Source of the DNA: Clusia tigrina
Lineage: Eukaryota; Arthropoda; Insecta; Diptera; Clusiidae
Assembly (NCBI GenBank): GCA_920105625.2
Contig: OV050032.1
Location: forward strand, 201,967,758-202,031,757
DNA length: 64,000 nucleotides
Direction: 5' to 3'
Shown here: piece by piece, positions 35,751-48,815 of the stretch
Position numbering within the stretch: position 1 is the stretch's first letter
Layout: every line of letters starts with the position of its first letter
Notes under the pieces: model-generated
Databases searched by the model: none
What the model was told of the DNA's origin: nothing
The model's input: only the letters and a program-made list of their open reading frames with translations
Program-made: the position numbers and the translations under genes

Positions 35751-36075
35751 TGCCTGCGAAGTGAAAGTTGGGCCTTTTTAATGGTTTTATAATCAGCCGT
35801 CGCTGTAAAATGATACATTAGGTTAATTGTATATTAAATGCGCCACGCACAGACCTAAATGCCGTAGAAAATGGGCGCGGCGCGGAGAATTGCAGCCATA
35901 CAAAAGACACGCATGCATGTGTGCATGAGTACTGCGCCCACCGCGCTCCCAGCATGAGGCGCATGAGGAGCATCAGCATCAGGCACAGACACAAACTGCG
36001 ACTGCGGCTTCAAATGTGACTCCGACTCAGTCTCACAGCGAAGCGACCACTCTGCCAGCAAAGAAGCGCCGCCGC
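35751..36075. other. Single-copy stretch
   Basis: No feature seen. Confidence 0.5.
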
Positions 36076-36215
36076 AGTCAGTCTCAGTCGTAGTCGAAAT
36101 GGTAGTCTCAGTCGCCATCTCAGCCACATTCTCGTCTCAGTCGCAATCTCAGTCGCCATCTCAGTCGCAATCTCAGCCACGGTCTCAGTCGCAGTCGCAG
36201 TCGCAGTCTGAGCGC
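36076..36215. repeat. 12-bp repeat (TCTCAGTCGCAA)
   Basis: About 11 units of TCTCAGTCGCAA or TCTCAGTCGCCA, ending in (CAGTCG)n. Confidence 0.9.
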
Positions 36216-36884
36216 GTACTCGTATGCAACTAACGGAGCGTGATGACAAGCAAATTAATAATTGTAGTTATCAATTCCGATGTGAACGGAGCATGGAATG
36301 GAGACACAGAAGCTTTGATAACAATGGGCACAAATGGGGAGGTGGGTGGTACACATTTCATTTTGAGGTCTCATTTTTGAGCATCAAATTCACACACACA
36401 CACACACACTCACTCTATTCCACATCACATTCAAACAAGATGATAAGAGATAAAGCAGCATTCCAACTTATCGGATGTGGGCAGGTCACAATTTTCAGGA
36501 TGAACAGCGAGAATCTCCGAAATTTTCAAATTCACACCCGAACAAAAATTGCATATAGCTCGATATACAACTGATCAATACACAGAATAGGTTCCACAGC
36601 CTCATCAAAAGGCTTCTGGAGGATTTGGGAGAACAACCAGCTCTGGAAATGTACTACAGTGTACGGTATTTCGAGAGAGAACAGAACGCTAGGTACAAGA
36701 ATTGAATCATCAATACGTGGGACTCCTATTCCTTGGTGTATACACAGATTTATATGTGACGTTTATTAATCGGGGGATAATCAAATCCGAAGGAACAAAA
36801 TATTTCCAAAGTTTCTTTCTTTAGTAAAATGTGAATCCATCTGAGTATTCATCAGAGCTGAGGTTGAAGTTTGATTTGGAGGTG
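36216..36884. other. Single-copy stretch
   Basis: Short (CA)n near 36392-36408. No gene recognised. Confidence 0.5.
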
Positions 36885-37425
36885 AAATTAGAGACGAAAT
36901 TGTTCCACTTTAGACTCGGAAATTGAACTCGGAGTCGGAGTTGATTTACTTTATGCAAGGATGCGAAGCAGAGTCAGAGTTATTCCACTTTGCATTGAAG
37001 TGATTCTACTGTGAGTTGGAGATATTCCACTGTGAGTTGGAGATATTCCACTTTGAGTCGGAGTTATTTCACTTTTAGTCGAAGTTGTTCCAAGTTGAAA
37101 GGGGGGGAAGTAGAGTCAGAGTTATTCAAATTTATGTAGGATTTGGAGACAGAGTTTAGAGTTATTCCACTTTAAGTCGGATTAATTCTTCTTTAAGTCG
37201 GAGTTATTCTACTCTGAGTCAGAATTAGTCCACTTTGAGTCGGAATTAGTCCACTCTGAGTCGGAATTAGTCCACTCTGAGTCGGAATTAGTCCACTCTG
37301 AGTCAGAATTAGTCCACTCTGAGTCGGAATTAGTCCACTCTGAGTCGGAATTAGTCCACTCTGAGCCAGAATTAGTCCACTCTGAGTCGGAATTAGTCCA
37401 CTTTCAGACGGAGTCTTTCTGGTTT
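36885..37425. repeat. 21-bp minisatellite (GGAATTAGTCCACTCTGAGT)
   Basis: Around 37219-37400 there are about nine nearly perfect 21-bp units, GGAATTAGTCCACTCTGAGT plus C. To the left the same words decay into GAGTCGGAGTTATTCCACTT forms of variable length, giving a clear gradient from old to young. Confidence 0.9.
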
Positions 37426-38719
37426 GAATAGGAATTGGAATCAGAGTCGTGGTATTTGCTGCTTGAATAGGAGCACTTGCAGTAAGGGTCGGAGCGATTC
37501 AAGTTCGAGAAGGAGTTGAGAGTGCAATCTAAGTGGGAAATTGAGTGTGAGTCGCAATCAGTGTTGGAGACTTTTTCCCAACCTCAGCCGCACCATTGCG
37601 TAGAAGCAATGAGTAATTAATGCACCTCCTGCTGTAGCAGCACAATAGAACCAGAGCCAAAAACTGGTATTTTCATTGAAAACAATGCTCCTGCACATAT
37701 GTGAGGAGAGTTGAAGAACTTGGCTGGGGAAATAAGAACGAGCAACTGAATCATTCCCACGCTTACTGAATTGGGTTCTCTGTCGCCAATCTTCACGAAC
37801 TTTGAGCCTATTCCAAAGCCAGAGATATCCCAATTTTCGATCGAAGTTTCCAGCATGGCGAGTGCACAGCCCAGAATTCGTTTCACCAGGTAACAATTAA
37901 AATAAATGTGAAAACAAAAGCAATAACAATGAAAATTGCATGTTTCTTGAGCGTGCTTGTTGCGTCTGTCTGCCCATCCAGCCTCGTGCTTCACAATCCA
38001 AGTGCATATCTCTAAAAATGCAATTTGTTTAATGGAAAGTGTGTTGAACCCCGCGCATGTGTTCGAATCGTTCGAATCGTTCGAATCGCTCAAAAAGTGT
38101 TTCTTTGCACTCGTACATATCTTTTGCATTCGCATTACGGACTGAATTATTTTTTAAACATATTTTTATTATTTTTCAATTATTTTGATTGCAAAAAACA
38201 TTTGTTTTTTGTTTTTGCCAAACAAAGGAAAATTAATTCAATTAGTCGACCGTTTACGGTGTGGTGTGCAGTTCGCTTTGCCGCTCGCTCTGTCTGTTTG
38301 TTGTTCTTGTTGTTGCAGTTTACTTGTTGGTGCTGGTGCTGGTTTAGTTGTTGTTCCTGCTGGCGTTGTTGCCCATTTAATTTACATTCCAAAGCAACAG
38401 AAAAGTTGCTGATGTCATGCAAATAATGTGAAATAAACACTTTGAAACGGCCACACTCGTAAAAATATGTACGTTCACTTGAACTTGCTTCGAATTCGAA
38501 GGCTGGAAAACTGCAAAAATTTCAATTCAATTGACTACAAACGGAACAGCGTCAGCGTCAAAATTGAAGCGCCCATCAAAATTGCATTCTCCTCTGCCCC
38601 AGTAACGTGTGAGAACTGGTGGATGTGTGTTTTGTTCCAAGAAGTCGGGCTGGTTATGAGGCTACAGGGATATTTTACTTACGGTTGAGGATTATTTTGT
38701 TGAGTCTTCTGTGAAGAAT
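37426..38719. other. Single-copy stretch with the longest non-repetitive frame in the window
   Basis: A minus-strand frame at 37617-38135 (172 codons) is not low-complexity, but I recognise no domain, see no start or splice context, and the plus strand is also open in places. A short TTCGAATCG triplication lies at about 38066-38092. Not called as a gene. Confidence 0.5.
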
Positions 38720-39750
38720 CTCCCTATCTACCTGATGTGCTGTCTAACTATATGTGCCTCTCTCCATATATCTACCACTATCTCACTCTACATACGTCTC
38801 TACCTATCTCTCTCCATCTACCAATATATCTCTATATCTCGAGCCATCTCTTCCCTACCAATCTCTCTAGCTATTTCACTCTAGCTATCTCTCTCACTAG
38901 CTATCTCTCTCACTAGCGATCTCTCTCACTAGCTATCCCTCCCTAGCTATGTCTCCCTAGCTGTCTCTCTCTAGCTACCTCTCTCCAGCCATCTCGCTCT
39001 AGCTATCTCTCTCTAGGTATCTCACTCTAGCTATCGCTCTGTAGCTTTCTCTCTCTAGCTATCTCGCTCTAGCTATCTCGCTCTAGCTATCTCCCTCTAC
39101 CTAACTCCCTCTACTTAACTCCCTCTACCTATCTCCCTCTACCTAACTATCTCTACCTAACTCTCTCTACCTAACTCTCTCTACCTAACTCTCTCTACCT
39201 AACTATCTCTACCTAAGTATCTCTACCTAAGTATCTCTACCTAACTCTCTCTACCTAACTCTCTCTATCTAACTCCCTCTACCTAACTCCCTCTACCTAT
39301 CTCCCTCTACCTATCTCCCTCTACCTAACTCCCTCTACCTAACTCTCTCTACCTAACTCCCTCTACCTATCTCCCTCTACCTAACTCCCTCTACCTAACT
39401 CTCTCTACCTAACTCTCTCTACCTAACTCTCTCTACCTAACTCTCTCTACCTAACTCTCTCTACCTAACTCTCTCTACCTAACTCTCTCTACCTAACTCT
39501 CTCTACCTATCCTATACCTGTCTCTACCTATCCCATACCTGTGTCTACCTCTCTACATATCCCATACCTGTCTCTACCTCCCTACCTATGTACCTATCTC
39601 CCTCCCTCCCTTTCTCTCTATTCTTATCTCTCTCTATTCTTATATCTCTCTACACATACCTCTCTATGCATTCCTCTCTACACATACTTCTCTACACATA
39701 CTTCTCTACACATACTTCTTTATACATATTTCTCTCCACCTCTCCCTCTC
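38720..39750. repeat. CTACCTAACTCT 12-bp array
   Basis: About 1 kb of CTCTCTAGCTAT units on the left, turning into highly uniform CTACCTAACTCT or CTACCTAACTCC units at 39090-39510, then TCCCATACCTGTCTCTA and CACATACTTCTCTA variants on the right. Confidence 0.93.
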
Positions 39751-40404
39751 TCTCATAAAAGATGTCCTTCCGGCTGTGATTGTTTCCCGTTCGTCCAACC
39801 TCTCCACCGATATCTCCACTTATAACGCGGTGCCGACAACGGATGAAACAATTTGACCCCCAATCTATGAGAGTGAATGTCCAGAGATTTCGATTAGTTC
39901 CACTGCGTCTCCAGTGATTCGAGAATTTCGTGGCCAGTTGACGTGCGGGGCCATTAAATTTGACTCATTACTGCGGCAATTACCGATTCGTGAGTTTTTT
40001 CTGAGGCATTTGCGGCACTTAATGAAATGAATTTGTTTGCCGTTCATTCCGAACACATATTGAGGCGCACATATATATAATAAGTATGTATGTACGTATG
40101 TATGTAGTCGGATATGCCGACTCATCGCCAACTTTTCGCAATTATATTCAAACACGTTCAGGCACTCCACTCCACTCACTTGAAGCACACACAATTCAGA
40201 CAAAATTTGCTTTTATGACTTAAACATGTAAAAACTGGCTACAAACTGAGCCGTCGAACAGTCCACCAGTATGGGAGTAGAGTTGTGAGGTTCAAGTGGC
40301 AGGAACTCACACAGTTACTAGACCAGTAAGATCTGTAGTGATGTCAGAGCAGAACTGTTTCACATTGAAGTCATTATAAATACAACAGCGGAACTAAAAA
40401 AAGT
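39751..40404. other. Single-copy stretch
   Basis: Contains a short GTATGTATGTA patch near 40084-40107. No gene recognised. Confidence 0.5.
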
Positions 40405-40500
40405 TCTCTCTTATCAATTTCCATATCTATTTCTATATCTATTTCAATCTATTTCTATATCTATTTCAATCTATCTCTTATCTTATCTATATATGTATGT
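40405..40500. repeat. TCTATTTCTATA repeat
   Basis: Six or seven 12-bp units of TCTATTTCAATC or TCTATTTCTATA. Confidence 0.82.
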
Positions 40501-40639
40501 ACATTGCTTATATATATAATTCTCTCCTTCTTTCTGTACATTTTTTCTTCTCTTTTCTTCTTTATATTAAATTTCTTTGTGTTCCTTCCCGTGTTCTCTT
40601 GTTCTCTTTGATCCTCTCTTCCGGATTACTGAGTGTCAT

Positions 40640-41090
40640 TGAAAATATTGATAAATCAAATAATGATGATTGAAATTTTGAAGATTGAAGTATTGAAGAT
40701 TGAAATATTGATTATTGAAATATTGAAGATTGAAATATTGAAGAATGAAATATTGATGATTCCAATATTGAAGATTGAAATATGGATGATTTATATATTG
40801 ATAATTGAAATATTGAAGATTAAAATATAGAAGATTGAAATATTGATGATTCCAATATTGAAGATTGAAATATGGATGATTTCTATATTGATGATTGAAA
40901 TATTGAATATTGAAGATTGAAAAATTGATGATGGAAATATTGAAGATTGAAATATTGATTATTGAAATATTGATTATGGAAATATTGATGATCGAAATAT
41001 TGAAGATTGAAATATTGATTATGGAAATATTGAAGATTGAAATATGGATGATTTATAAAACGATGATTGAAATTTTGATCATTGAAAGCG
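40640..41090. repeat. 15-bp minisatellite (GAAATATTGAAGATT)
   Basis: About 30 units of GAAATATTGAAGATT with GATGATT, GATTATT and GGATGATTTATA variants; a ~110-bp block (40750-40805 onward) is partly repeated at 40845. The 15-bp unit keeps frames open, giving spurious Ile/Glu peptides. Confidence 0.93.
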
Positions 41091-42859
41091 AGCCTCCGAC
41101 GTGACTTATACTTGCACGAGTACACAGCAGCAGCACTTCCATTGTCTCGTACGGGCGACTTCTCTTAATTCCCGCGGGAGATATACGAGTCCACGCGGCC
41201 ACTGCCCATGTTTGCATGGTTGATTGTGTTTAATTCAAACGAGATTTCTAAATCGTTGTGAAATTGTTAAAAGTTTAATGACGATCGCCAAGTGCGCGGA
41301 GCACAATGCTCGCGCGGCACTGACAAGTCACTTACGAGTAATGCCGCCGCATTCAACACTTTCCCAGCGAACCCCCCACAGTGAGCACTCGAGAGAATCA
41401 AGAACCACAACTACAAAAGCAACAAGAACAACAACTGTAGCAGCAACAGCTGAAACAACAACAACAACAACGTGGCAGACACCCAACAACAGCGTCGCTT
41501 TAATACATTCTAAAAGCCATTTAGCCATGGACGATTACCGGCGGTTGCCTAATACAGAATAATGCCCACTCTTAAAATAAGCCATAAACTTTCTTCGGAG
41601 TCTGCGAAGTGGGCAAACAGAGAGGGAAGGCGGCACAGCGATAGAGAGCACAGGCACGCAGAGGACCGTTTGTATAATCGGCTTAAGAATATTAACTTAA
41701 AATGTAAATTAACCAAATTGAAACGATTTTCATACGAGTAGAAAAATAGAACATAACAGCACGGCCAGCAAAACGCTGGTGGGGTGGGGAGGGGAGGGGT
41801 CGTCCAAGCGAGCGTTACGGTAAGGCACATAAATCTCGCGGGCACTCTAAAAGAAACGCGTTTTCAACACGACCATAAAAGCGGGAATCACATGATGGAG
41901 ATTGAGAGAAAACAACTGCGAGGTTTGTGGTGTCAGAGGAAAAGTGAAGTGAAGTGAGCGGAAAGGGAGGAGCAGGGGAACAGCAGGGGGAAGAGCAGAA
42001 AGAAAAGCATAGAAATTTGGAACAATTCCAGTTATGAGATAACTCCACGATCACCATAAATAAAGCATATGCCTAAGATGGGTAAGGAAGTACGGGTAGA
42101 CCCTCCACCAGCAAGTATCTCTGGCACGCGAGTGCTGTTATCTTCCACAGCAGAGGAAGACAGAATATGTCGGTAAAAAAAATTTCAAAGAAATGAAAAA
42201 CATTTTTAAAAAGAAATAAATAATAATTAATAAAATAGAAATATGTGGATAAGATACTCTGAATAACTGAGGGGGGTGCCGAAAGAATAAGAAAATTTGA
42301 AAGAATAAATATTAAGCATCAATGCTCCACCTCCGCCATATCCTCATCTCTAAGCGGAAGAATGGAATCACTGGAATCGATAGAATAAATATCGACATCT
42401 TCACCTGAAATTCCCGCTCAATTCTCATTTCTGTTCTTGACATTTCTGGTATGATACTTTGGCATGAGGAGGTTCAGTTCCACAAACTTCATTCACGCCT
42501 TTTTGTCGAACAACGCACTTAGGCCAAGATTGGCCCATTGTGGCACCACAACAGAAGTGGGATTGAGACCCTACTCTTCCATCACGCTAGCCACCCAGTG
42601 TGCTGGACAAATCGGAGCAGACTTTTCATGTCCAATGAACTCAGATGCCACATTAATAGAGATAAAAATACCTGTTAAAGGAAACCCAAGAACCTCAACA
42701 ACAGCTCGAAACCCCGCCACTGTGCGTCGGATTCAATAGCGTCTCAACGCAATATTCACATCGATTTCCATACGTGAAGCCGAAATCTCCCTTTGTTCTA
42801 ACGCGTGATGCACTCTTAACCGAATTCCCAGAATTGTGCGATAATAAACAAACTCATAA
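41091..42859. other. Single-copy stretch with a CAA-rich patch
   Basis: CAA/CAG-rich at about 41405-41475. Two AG|GT juxtapositions on the minus strand (junctions 42415/42414 and 42672/42671) are discussed in the findings. No gene recognised. Confidence 0.55.
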
Positions 42860-42965
42860 AAACCAAACACCCTTGAACAACAAAACAACAAAACAACCAA
42901 ACAACAAAACAACCGCACAACCGAGCGACCGACCATCGAGCGGACTGACGGACGGACGGACGAAT
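42860..42965. repeat. AACAAAACAACC and GACGGACG simple repeats
   Basis: About six units of ACAAAACAACC, then about five GGAC tetramers. Confidence 0.85.
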
Positions 42966-43394
42966 GGACGGACTAAAGACAACCCCAAAGAAAACAACAC
43001 GACAGAAGGTGGAAGTAATACAAATGCCAAATAAAATAAAAATGTGTTAAAACAACGAAGCACAGAACTGAACATGGAAGAGGATGAGGAGACTCGTTGA
43101 CTGGTTCCTCACAATTTTGCACACTTGGTGAGAAGATCTCATGTCAAGCAGGGAATGAGAGGAACGAGCATTATGACAAAGTGCGTGGTATCAATGCGGA
43201 CGCGTGCAAGTATTAAATTGCACTGTTTATCGAATAGCAACCAAGCATCCAACCATCGAACCAACCATCCATGCATCCATTGAAGGTGGGCTCTCTCAAC
43301 CACCCCAACTCCTGTGCAAGCCACAAACACGAGCGTCATTCATAGTTAGGCGGAGTTTACAGCGTCCGACATCAGGAGGAATATGTGGGACAAC
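42966..43394. other. Single-copy stretch
   Basis: No gene recognised. Confidence 0.5.
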
Positions 43395-44055
43395 GAGCGG
43401 GAGAGAGAGACAGAGATAGAGGGAGAGAGATAAAGAGATAGAAAGAGAGGGAGAGAGATGAAGAGATAGAAAGAGAGGGACAGAGATAAAGAGATAGAAA
43501 GAGAGGGACAGAGATAAAGAGATAGAAAGAGAGGGAGAGAGATAAAGAGATATAAAGAGAGGGAGAGAGATAAAGAGATAGAAAGAGAGAAAGCAAAAGA
43601 GAGAAAAACAGAGAGTGAGAGAAACATACAGAGGGAGAGAGAAACAAAGGGAGAAAGAGAAACAGAAGGAGGGAAAGAAACAGAGTGAAAGATAGAAAGG
43701 CAGACAGAGAGAGATAGATAGATAGATAGAGAAAGACAGAGATGGAGAGAGGTAGAAACAGATATAGAGACAGAAACAGATATAGAGACAGAAACAGATA
43801 TAGAGACAGAAACAGATATAGAAACAGAAACAGATAGAGAGAAAGAGACTAAAAGTGAGAGAGACAACGAGAGAGAAGGTGAGGCAGAGAGAGAGAAGGT
43901 GAGACAGAGAGAAACAAGGAGAGAGAGAGAAGGTGAGGCAGAGAGAGATAAGGTGAGACAGAGAAACAGAGGGAGAGAAAGAGACACAGAGGGAAAGAAA
44001 AAACAGAGAGAGATGGAAAGAAAAGAAAAGAGAAAGAGAGAGACAGACAGATTTT
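43395..44055 (+). repeat. GA/GATA-rich compound minisatellite
   Basis: Left part: 26-30 bp units of GAGAGATAAAGAGATAGAAA. Middle: GATA run at 43710-43730 and an 18-bp unit GATATAGAGACAGAAACA (43750-43835). Right (43860-43970): GAGAAGGTGAGGCAGAGAGA, the same unit as the 34755-35205 array. Confidence 0.92.
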
Positions 44056-44849
44056 TATAACAAATAACAGAAGATAATAAAGTCGCTCAATTTCACCTCG
44101 CCTAAAACACAAAAATCGATTTCTTCGACTTATGGACTGAAGGTGTGAACTCAGCCTTATCGCCAGCAGTGCCGTCGTCGTCTCGTCCTCATCACAGCCA
44201 CTGTCATCAATTTACGAGTTACTTCTTTTATAGTAATCACTCCCTTCGTCCTGTCCTTGCTCTCCTTGGCTCCTTGCTTTATTTGCTAATATTAATTACA
44301 CTCACACACACACGTGCCCACAGGAGTACGCACTCCCAGGCAAAGTAGAAGAAAAGCCACTTGAAAGTCCGCTCTGACAGAGTGAATCGTCAAGCAAGCG
44401 TCAGGCATTTAGGAACGAGTACACGAGCAGAGTTTGGGAAGTGGAAACCGCACTCCGTCACCACATGAGACGAGGAGTTGAATGGCAGGAAACTTTTGTT
44501 GGGCTCTTAAAAACTCGCGCACTTAACGCAAAGCAAATTTGTGGGATTCCTTTCATTAGAAGGGTGCCCACACACCAAGCAATTAAATGGGCGCATTTAA
44601 AATGGATCTGGCAGGAATGGGAGGGAATTTACTGAGGCAGACTTCTCATCGTGTATCGCCTCAATGACCTTGGAACCTCTCAAGGCAGCTCGCTATAGGT
44701 ACGAATATCTCCAAAGTAGAATCTCCACAATGCATTGGAACACTGAGACAGGCAATGAAGAGTTCCCTCAATAATTTATAACACCGTGAGAATTAGAAAG
44801 AAAATAAAGGGGCGTGGTCGGCTGTTTCTATATAGTCGAATATATAATC
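44056..44849. other. Single-copy stretch
   Basis: Short (CA)n near 44301-44312. No gene recognised. Confidence 0.5.
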
Positions 44850-45600
44850 ATAGAAAAATCAAAGCAAAAGGCGAACATGAATATGAGAAGCTCGAACGAC
44901 GAAGCTGCTTCTTAGACAAAGGATAATAAAGGAAACGAATAATTAAAAATGAAGAAAAGGAACAATTACGAAAAGCTATAATAAAGTAGAAAAAAGAACT
45001 GAGAAAGTACAATGTACAGAAGGAACAATACAGGAAAGCAATAATAAGGAAAAATAGTGAAGAACAAGAATCCACAAAAACGAAGAAGAAATAAAGAAAA
45101 GGAGCAATAAGGAGAAAAATAATAGTAAAACAATAACACGGAGAAAATGATTAATAAGAAGAATAACAGTAAAGAAAAGGAACAATAAAAAGAGAAGAAT
45201 AAAAACAATAAAAAGAGAAGATAAAAACAATAAAAAGAGAAGAATAAAAACAATAAAAAGAGAAGAATAAAAACAATAAAAAACAAAAATTAGAAGCTAT
45301 AAAAATGAAAAAATTTTATGAAGAAAAAAATTATCAAAATAAAGAAAAGCAAAAATAAAGAGAAAACAGAACGAAGAAGACGAATAAACGAAAGTAGGCA
45401 TTTCAAAGAAGAATGACGCAAAGGAAGAAAGAAAACAAATAAAGGGGAAGGATATCCGGAGAGGTATATTCACAGAAAAATCAGAATACATGAAAGAAAA
45501 GCAAAGCAGAAAGCGAAGATGGAGGTAACAAGGAACAAAAGATGGAAGATAGTTAAAAAGACGTACTACATGAAAGTACAAGTGATTAAAACAAATAAAA
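44850..45600. repeat. A-rich purine array with a 23-bp core repeat
   Basis: Diffuse AAGAAAAGGAACAATAA-like DNA. At 45184-45285, AACAATAAAAAGAGAAGAAT plus AAA is repeated four to five times, with one unit missing two bases. Confidence 0.85.
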
Positions 45601-46589
45601 TGAAAGAGCGGAAACTATATGAAGAAGGTGGGAAGATGAAGGTGAAAAGATGAAGGTGGAAAGATGAAGGTGCACAGAAGAGTTAACAGGCGATTGGTAA
45701 AAATAAGAGTACACAGGCGAAGGTTCAAGAATGAGAAAAGAAAATGAAGAGAGGGCGTCGACTAAGATAGAAAAAAGAATACACAGGTGAAGGTTGAAAA
45801 ATTAGACTAGAAAATGAAGAGAGGTGCAGTCGAAGAATATAGAAAACCGGAAAAATTGTATACTCCAAAAATATATGATAAATGGACTAATATAATGGGA
45901 ATTAGCAAATTGAGTAAATTAGAGGGAGGAAACCGGAATGAGAAATATTTGAGAGACTTCGTTTGCGAATATATCAACTTAATTGATCATTCATTTAATT
46001 TATTTTCTAATTAATTTAGTATAATAATAAAATTAATACTCGTATGCTAATTTTTGATGATTACAGAATTTGTACGACTCTGATATGCCGGCGAAGATAA
46101 AAATATTAATCGAATTTGTTCAAGTTGAGTGGTTGGGATCTTGAATTGTGTCCGCACATATGCACATACATATACTGATCCATACGTGCATCCATATGAA
46201 TGTGTGTGTGTGTGATCGTATCTTGGAACTGATCAAAGATATCAGTCACGTCTCAAAAGCCAAACAAATGCCCTCTCGGCGCTCGCTGCCTGACTCGCCT
46301 GCCAACTACAAATGTGGCCCGTAGTAAAAGCCGCGACAAGGGCAAGGGCGCCATAAAGCCACGCAGGCAGGCACGCACACCAGAGCAGCGGCAGTGACAG
46401 CGCCAGCAACAAGAATAACAGCAACCCACAATAGATATGGGCAGTAGCAGCAGGGCAGCGGCAGCGCTGGAATATAGTCGTAGCAGTAATAATATAATAA
46501 AAGCAATATAAAAATGTTAAAAATAAACTCTTGAATAGTGTCTTCTTCCTTCTAAAGTAAAAGTAGAGGAATGCGCGCGCACACAATGA
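45601..46589. other. Single-copy stretch with a short 15-bp repeat
   Basis: AAGATGAAGGTGGAA is repeated about four times at 45626-45672, and a diverged pair of ~65-bp segments (AATACACAGGCGAAGGTTCA-like) lies at 45710 and 45778. No gene recognised. Confidence 0.6.
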
Positions 46590-46865
46590 AAAAATTAAAA
46601 TACAAATAAAAATAAAATTAAAATGAAAATAAAAATAAAAATTGTGTATGCAAGTCGAAGATGTCGAAGAGGTGGCGCAGCGCAGCGCGGCTGTGCTTGC
46701 TGCTGGGGCGACGCCGCTGCTACTGTCGCTGCTACTGCAGTTGTCGTTTTCGTCTTCGTCAATGCTCTTCTTGTTGTTATTGTTATTCTTCTTGTTGTTG
46801 TTGTAGTTATTCTTATTGTTGCTGCTGCTGCTGCTGTTCTTGTTGTTGTTGTTTGTTTTGGTAAG
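46590..46865. repeat. AAATA-rich and (GTT/GCT)n simple repeats
   Basis: AAAATAAAAATAAAATT at 46595-46645, and CTTGTTGTTGTTATT/GCTGCTGCTGCTG at 46768-46862, separated by G+C-rich mixed sequence. Confidence 0.8.
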
Positions 46866-47779
46866 AAACTCAAAAACTGAAAATCGATGAATGACGAACC
46901 GCACCAACCAACTTGGAACTGTCAAGTTCAACGCCATGCAGCAGCACCGCTGCGCACGAAGAACAAAATTGCTGGCTTGCTCTATGCACGAAAAAACCAC
47001 GACCGAAAATACGAGCGGCAGGGAACAGAACTGAACACAGCCGAACATGCAGGCAGGCAGGACTGGACAGAACGGTGCCGGACGGGGCGGACGGACGCAT
47101 GAATGCTATGATGCAAGAAACTGAAGTTTGATTGAAAAATTGTGCGTATTCTTGCTATGCTTACGAAGCAATGATGAGTGTGCGAGTGTGTGTGTGCGCT
47201 TGGCAATAAAATAACACATGTAGGGCTGCGCAGAGGGCAGCGACTTGTAGGCATGTAATTGTAAGTTACTCATACGAGAAATACTTTACTTCTTTTGTTT
47301 GTGTTTGTGTTTTTTTTTTTTTGTTTGTTTGTTAACGAGATAGGAGTGAGAAATTATATTCTTGTTTGGAGGAGACGACACACTCGTCCATAAACAGTGC
47401 CTGGGTAAGCAGATAAAAATATTTGCATTAGGATGTGCACATGAGTCATTTGCAGTCCAGAGTTCTCTGATATTAACGCATATGCAAAGCTGTAAATTGA
47501 ACTGCACGTACAACGTTTGGCGATAAAAGAGTACTGTTATACAGACAAAGGAACGGTTACAGAAAGAAACGGTTATATAAAAACAAACGATTCTAATACA
47601 AATAAAATGTTAAAGATATAAAGAAACTGGTTTGCAAATAAATTGTTTTACAAATACAGAGAATGGCAGTAAAAAGAGTAAAAGTACGAATAAAGACACC
47701 GGCAAACAAATAAAGAAAAACTGCGCGAGTCCATAACCTGGCAAAGAAATAAAGAGAGCACTGTACGAGGGCATAAACT
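46866..47779. other. Single-copy stretch
   Basis: Includes a poly-T run near 47310-47323. The 268-codon minus-strand frame over 46242-47048 is driven by simple repeats. No gene recognised. Confidence 0.5.
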
Positions 47780-48815
47780 GGCAAAGAAATAGAGTACTGT
47801 ACGAATAAAGCAACTGGTATACAAATATATACACTGTTAGATAAATATGTAGTATGATATAAAAGCTGTTATATGAAACCTATTATAAAAAACTGGTATA
47901 CAAAAGTGTTATACAAAAATTGTTATACAAAAATTTTTATAGAAAAATTAATATACAAAACCTGTTATACAAAACTTGTAATACAAAAACTGTTATAAAT
48001 CCACAAATTTCTTTTGATCACTATTTGACAAAACAAAAAAAATTTCAAATAAGTGATGAAAAAAATGGAATCACAGCTATAGTACAATGGGTGTCTTATG
48101 AACCGATTGCCTATATATATCTAACAAATTGTTCGTACAAAGAACAACATTAAATTAAATAATTTTTAAAGAGATTGTATACGAAGACGCAATTACTTTA
48201 CTCAAATTTATTAAAAAACGAAACTAAAATTAAACTATAGTACAAAAACTAAATTGTTACATAAAAGCTTAACTGTTGTACAAAAGGTTAACTGTTATAC
48301 AACAAATAATCTGCTCTGTAAAAATTGAAACTGTTCTACAAAAAATAACTGTTCTACAGAAACTTAATTGTGATGCAGAAACTAAACTGTTGTAGCAAAA
48401 AAAAAAACTGTAATTCAGAAATTTAACTGTTATACAAAAACTCATCTAATCGGAAACTATTAGTAAAAACTAAACTGGTATGGTGTATAAATGCGTAACT
48501 GTTATACAAAAATTAAACAACTGTTAAAAAGTTAAATATTGTATAAGAACTAAACTATTATACAGATACTGAACTGTTATACACATATGTACGTAATTGT
48601 TATAGAAATCCCAAACTATTCTACATATACTCAACTGTTGTACAAATCCTAAACTGTTCTACAAAAATTTAATTGTAATGCAGACACTAAACTGTTGTAC
48701 TAAAAAAATTGAAATACAGAAAATTAACTGTTATGCAAAAACTAAATTTGTTATGCAAAAACTAAATTTGTTATACAAAAACTAAACTGTTATACAAAAA
48801 CTAAACTGGGTTTAT
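47780..48815 (+). repeat. Minisatellite family B (AAACTGTTATACAAAAACT)
   Basis: About 40 diverged units of 16-22 bp with core AAACTGTTATACAAAAACT. The best units are at 48725-48805. The core word is found inverted at 49129-49141 and throughout 57165-57790. Confidence 0.9.

Noticed and set aside
46242..47048. 268-codon minus-strand frame
   Set aside because: Driven by AAC/AAT simple repeats with unrelated flanks; frames on the other strand are also open.
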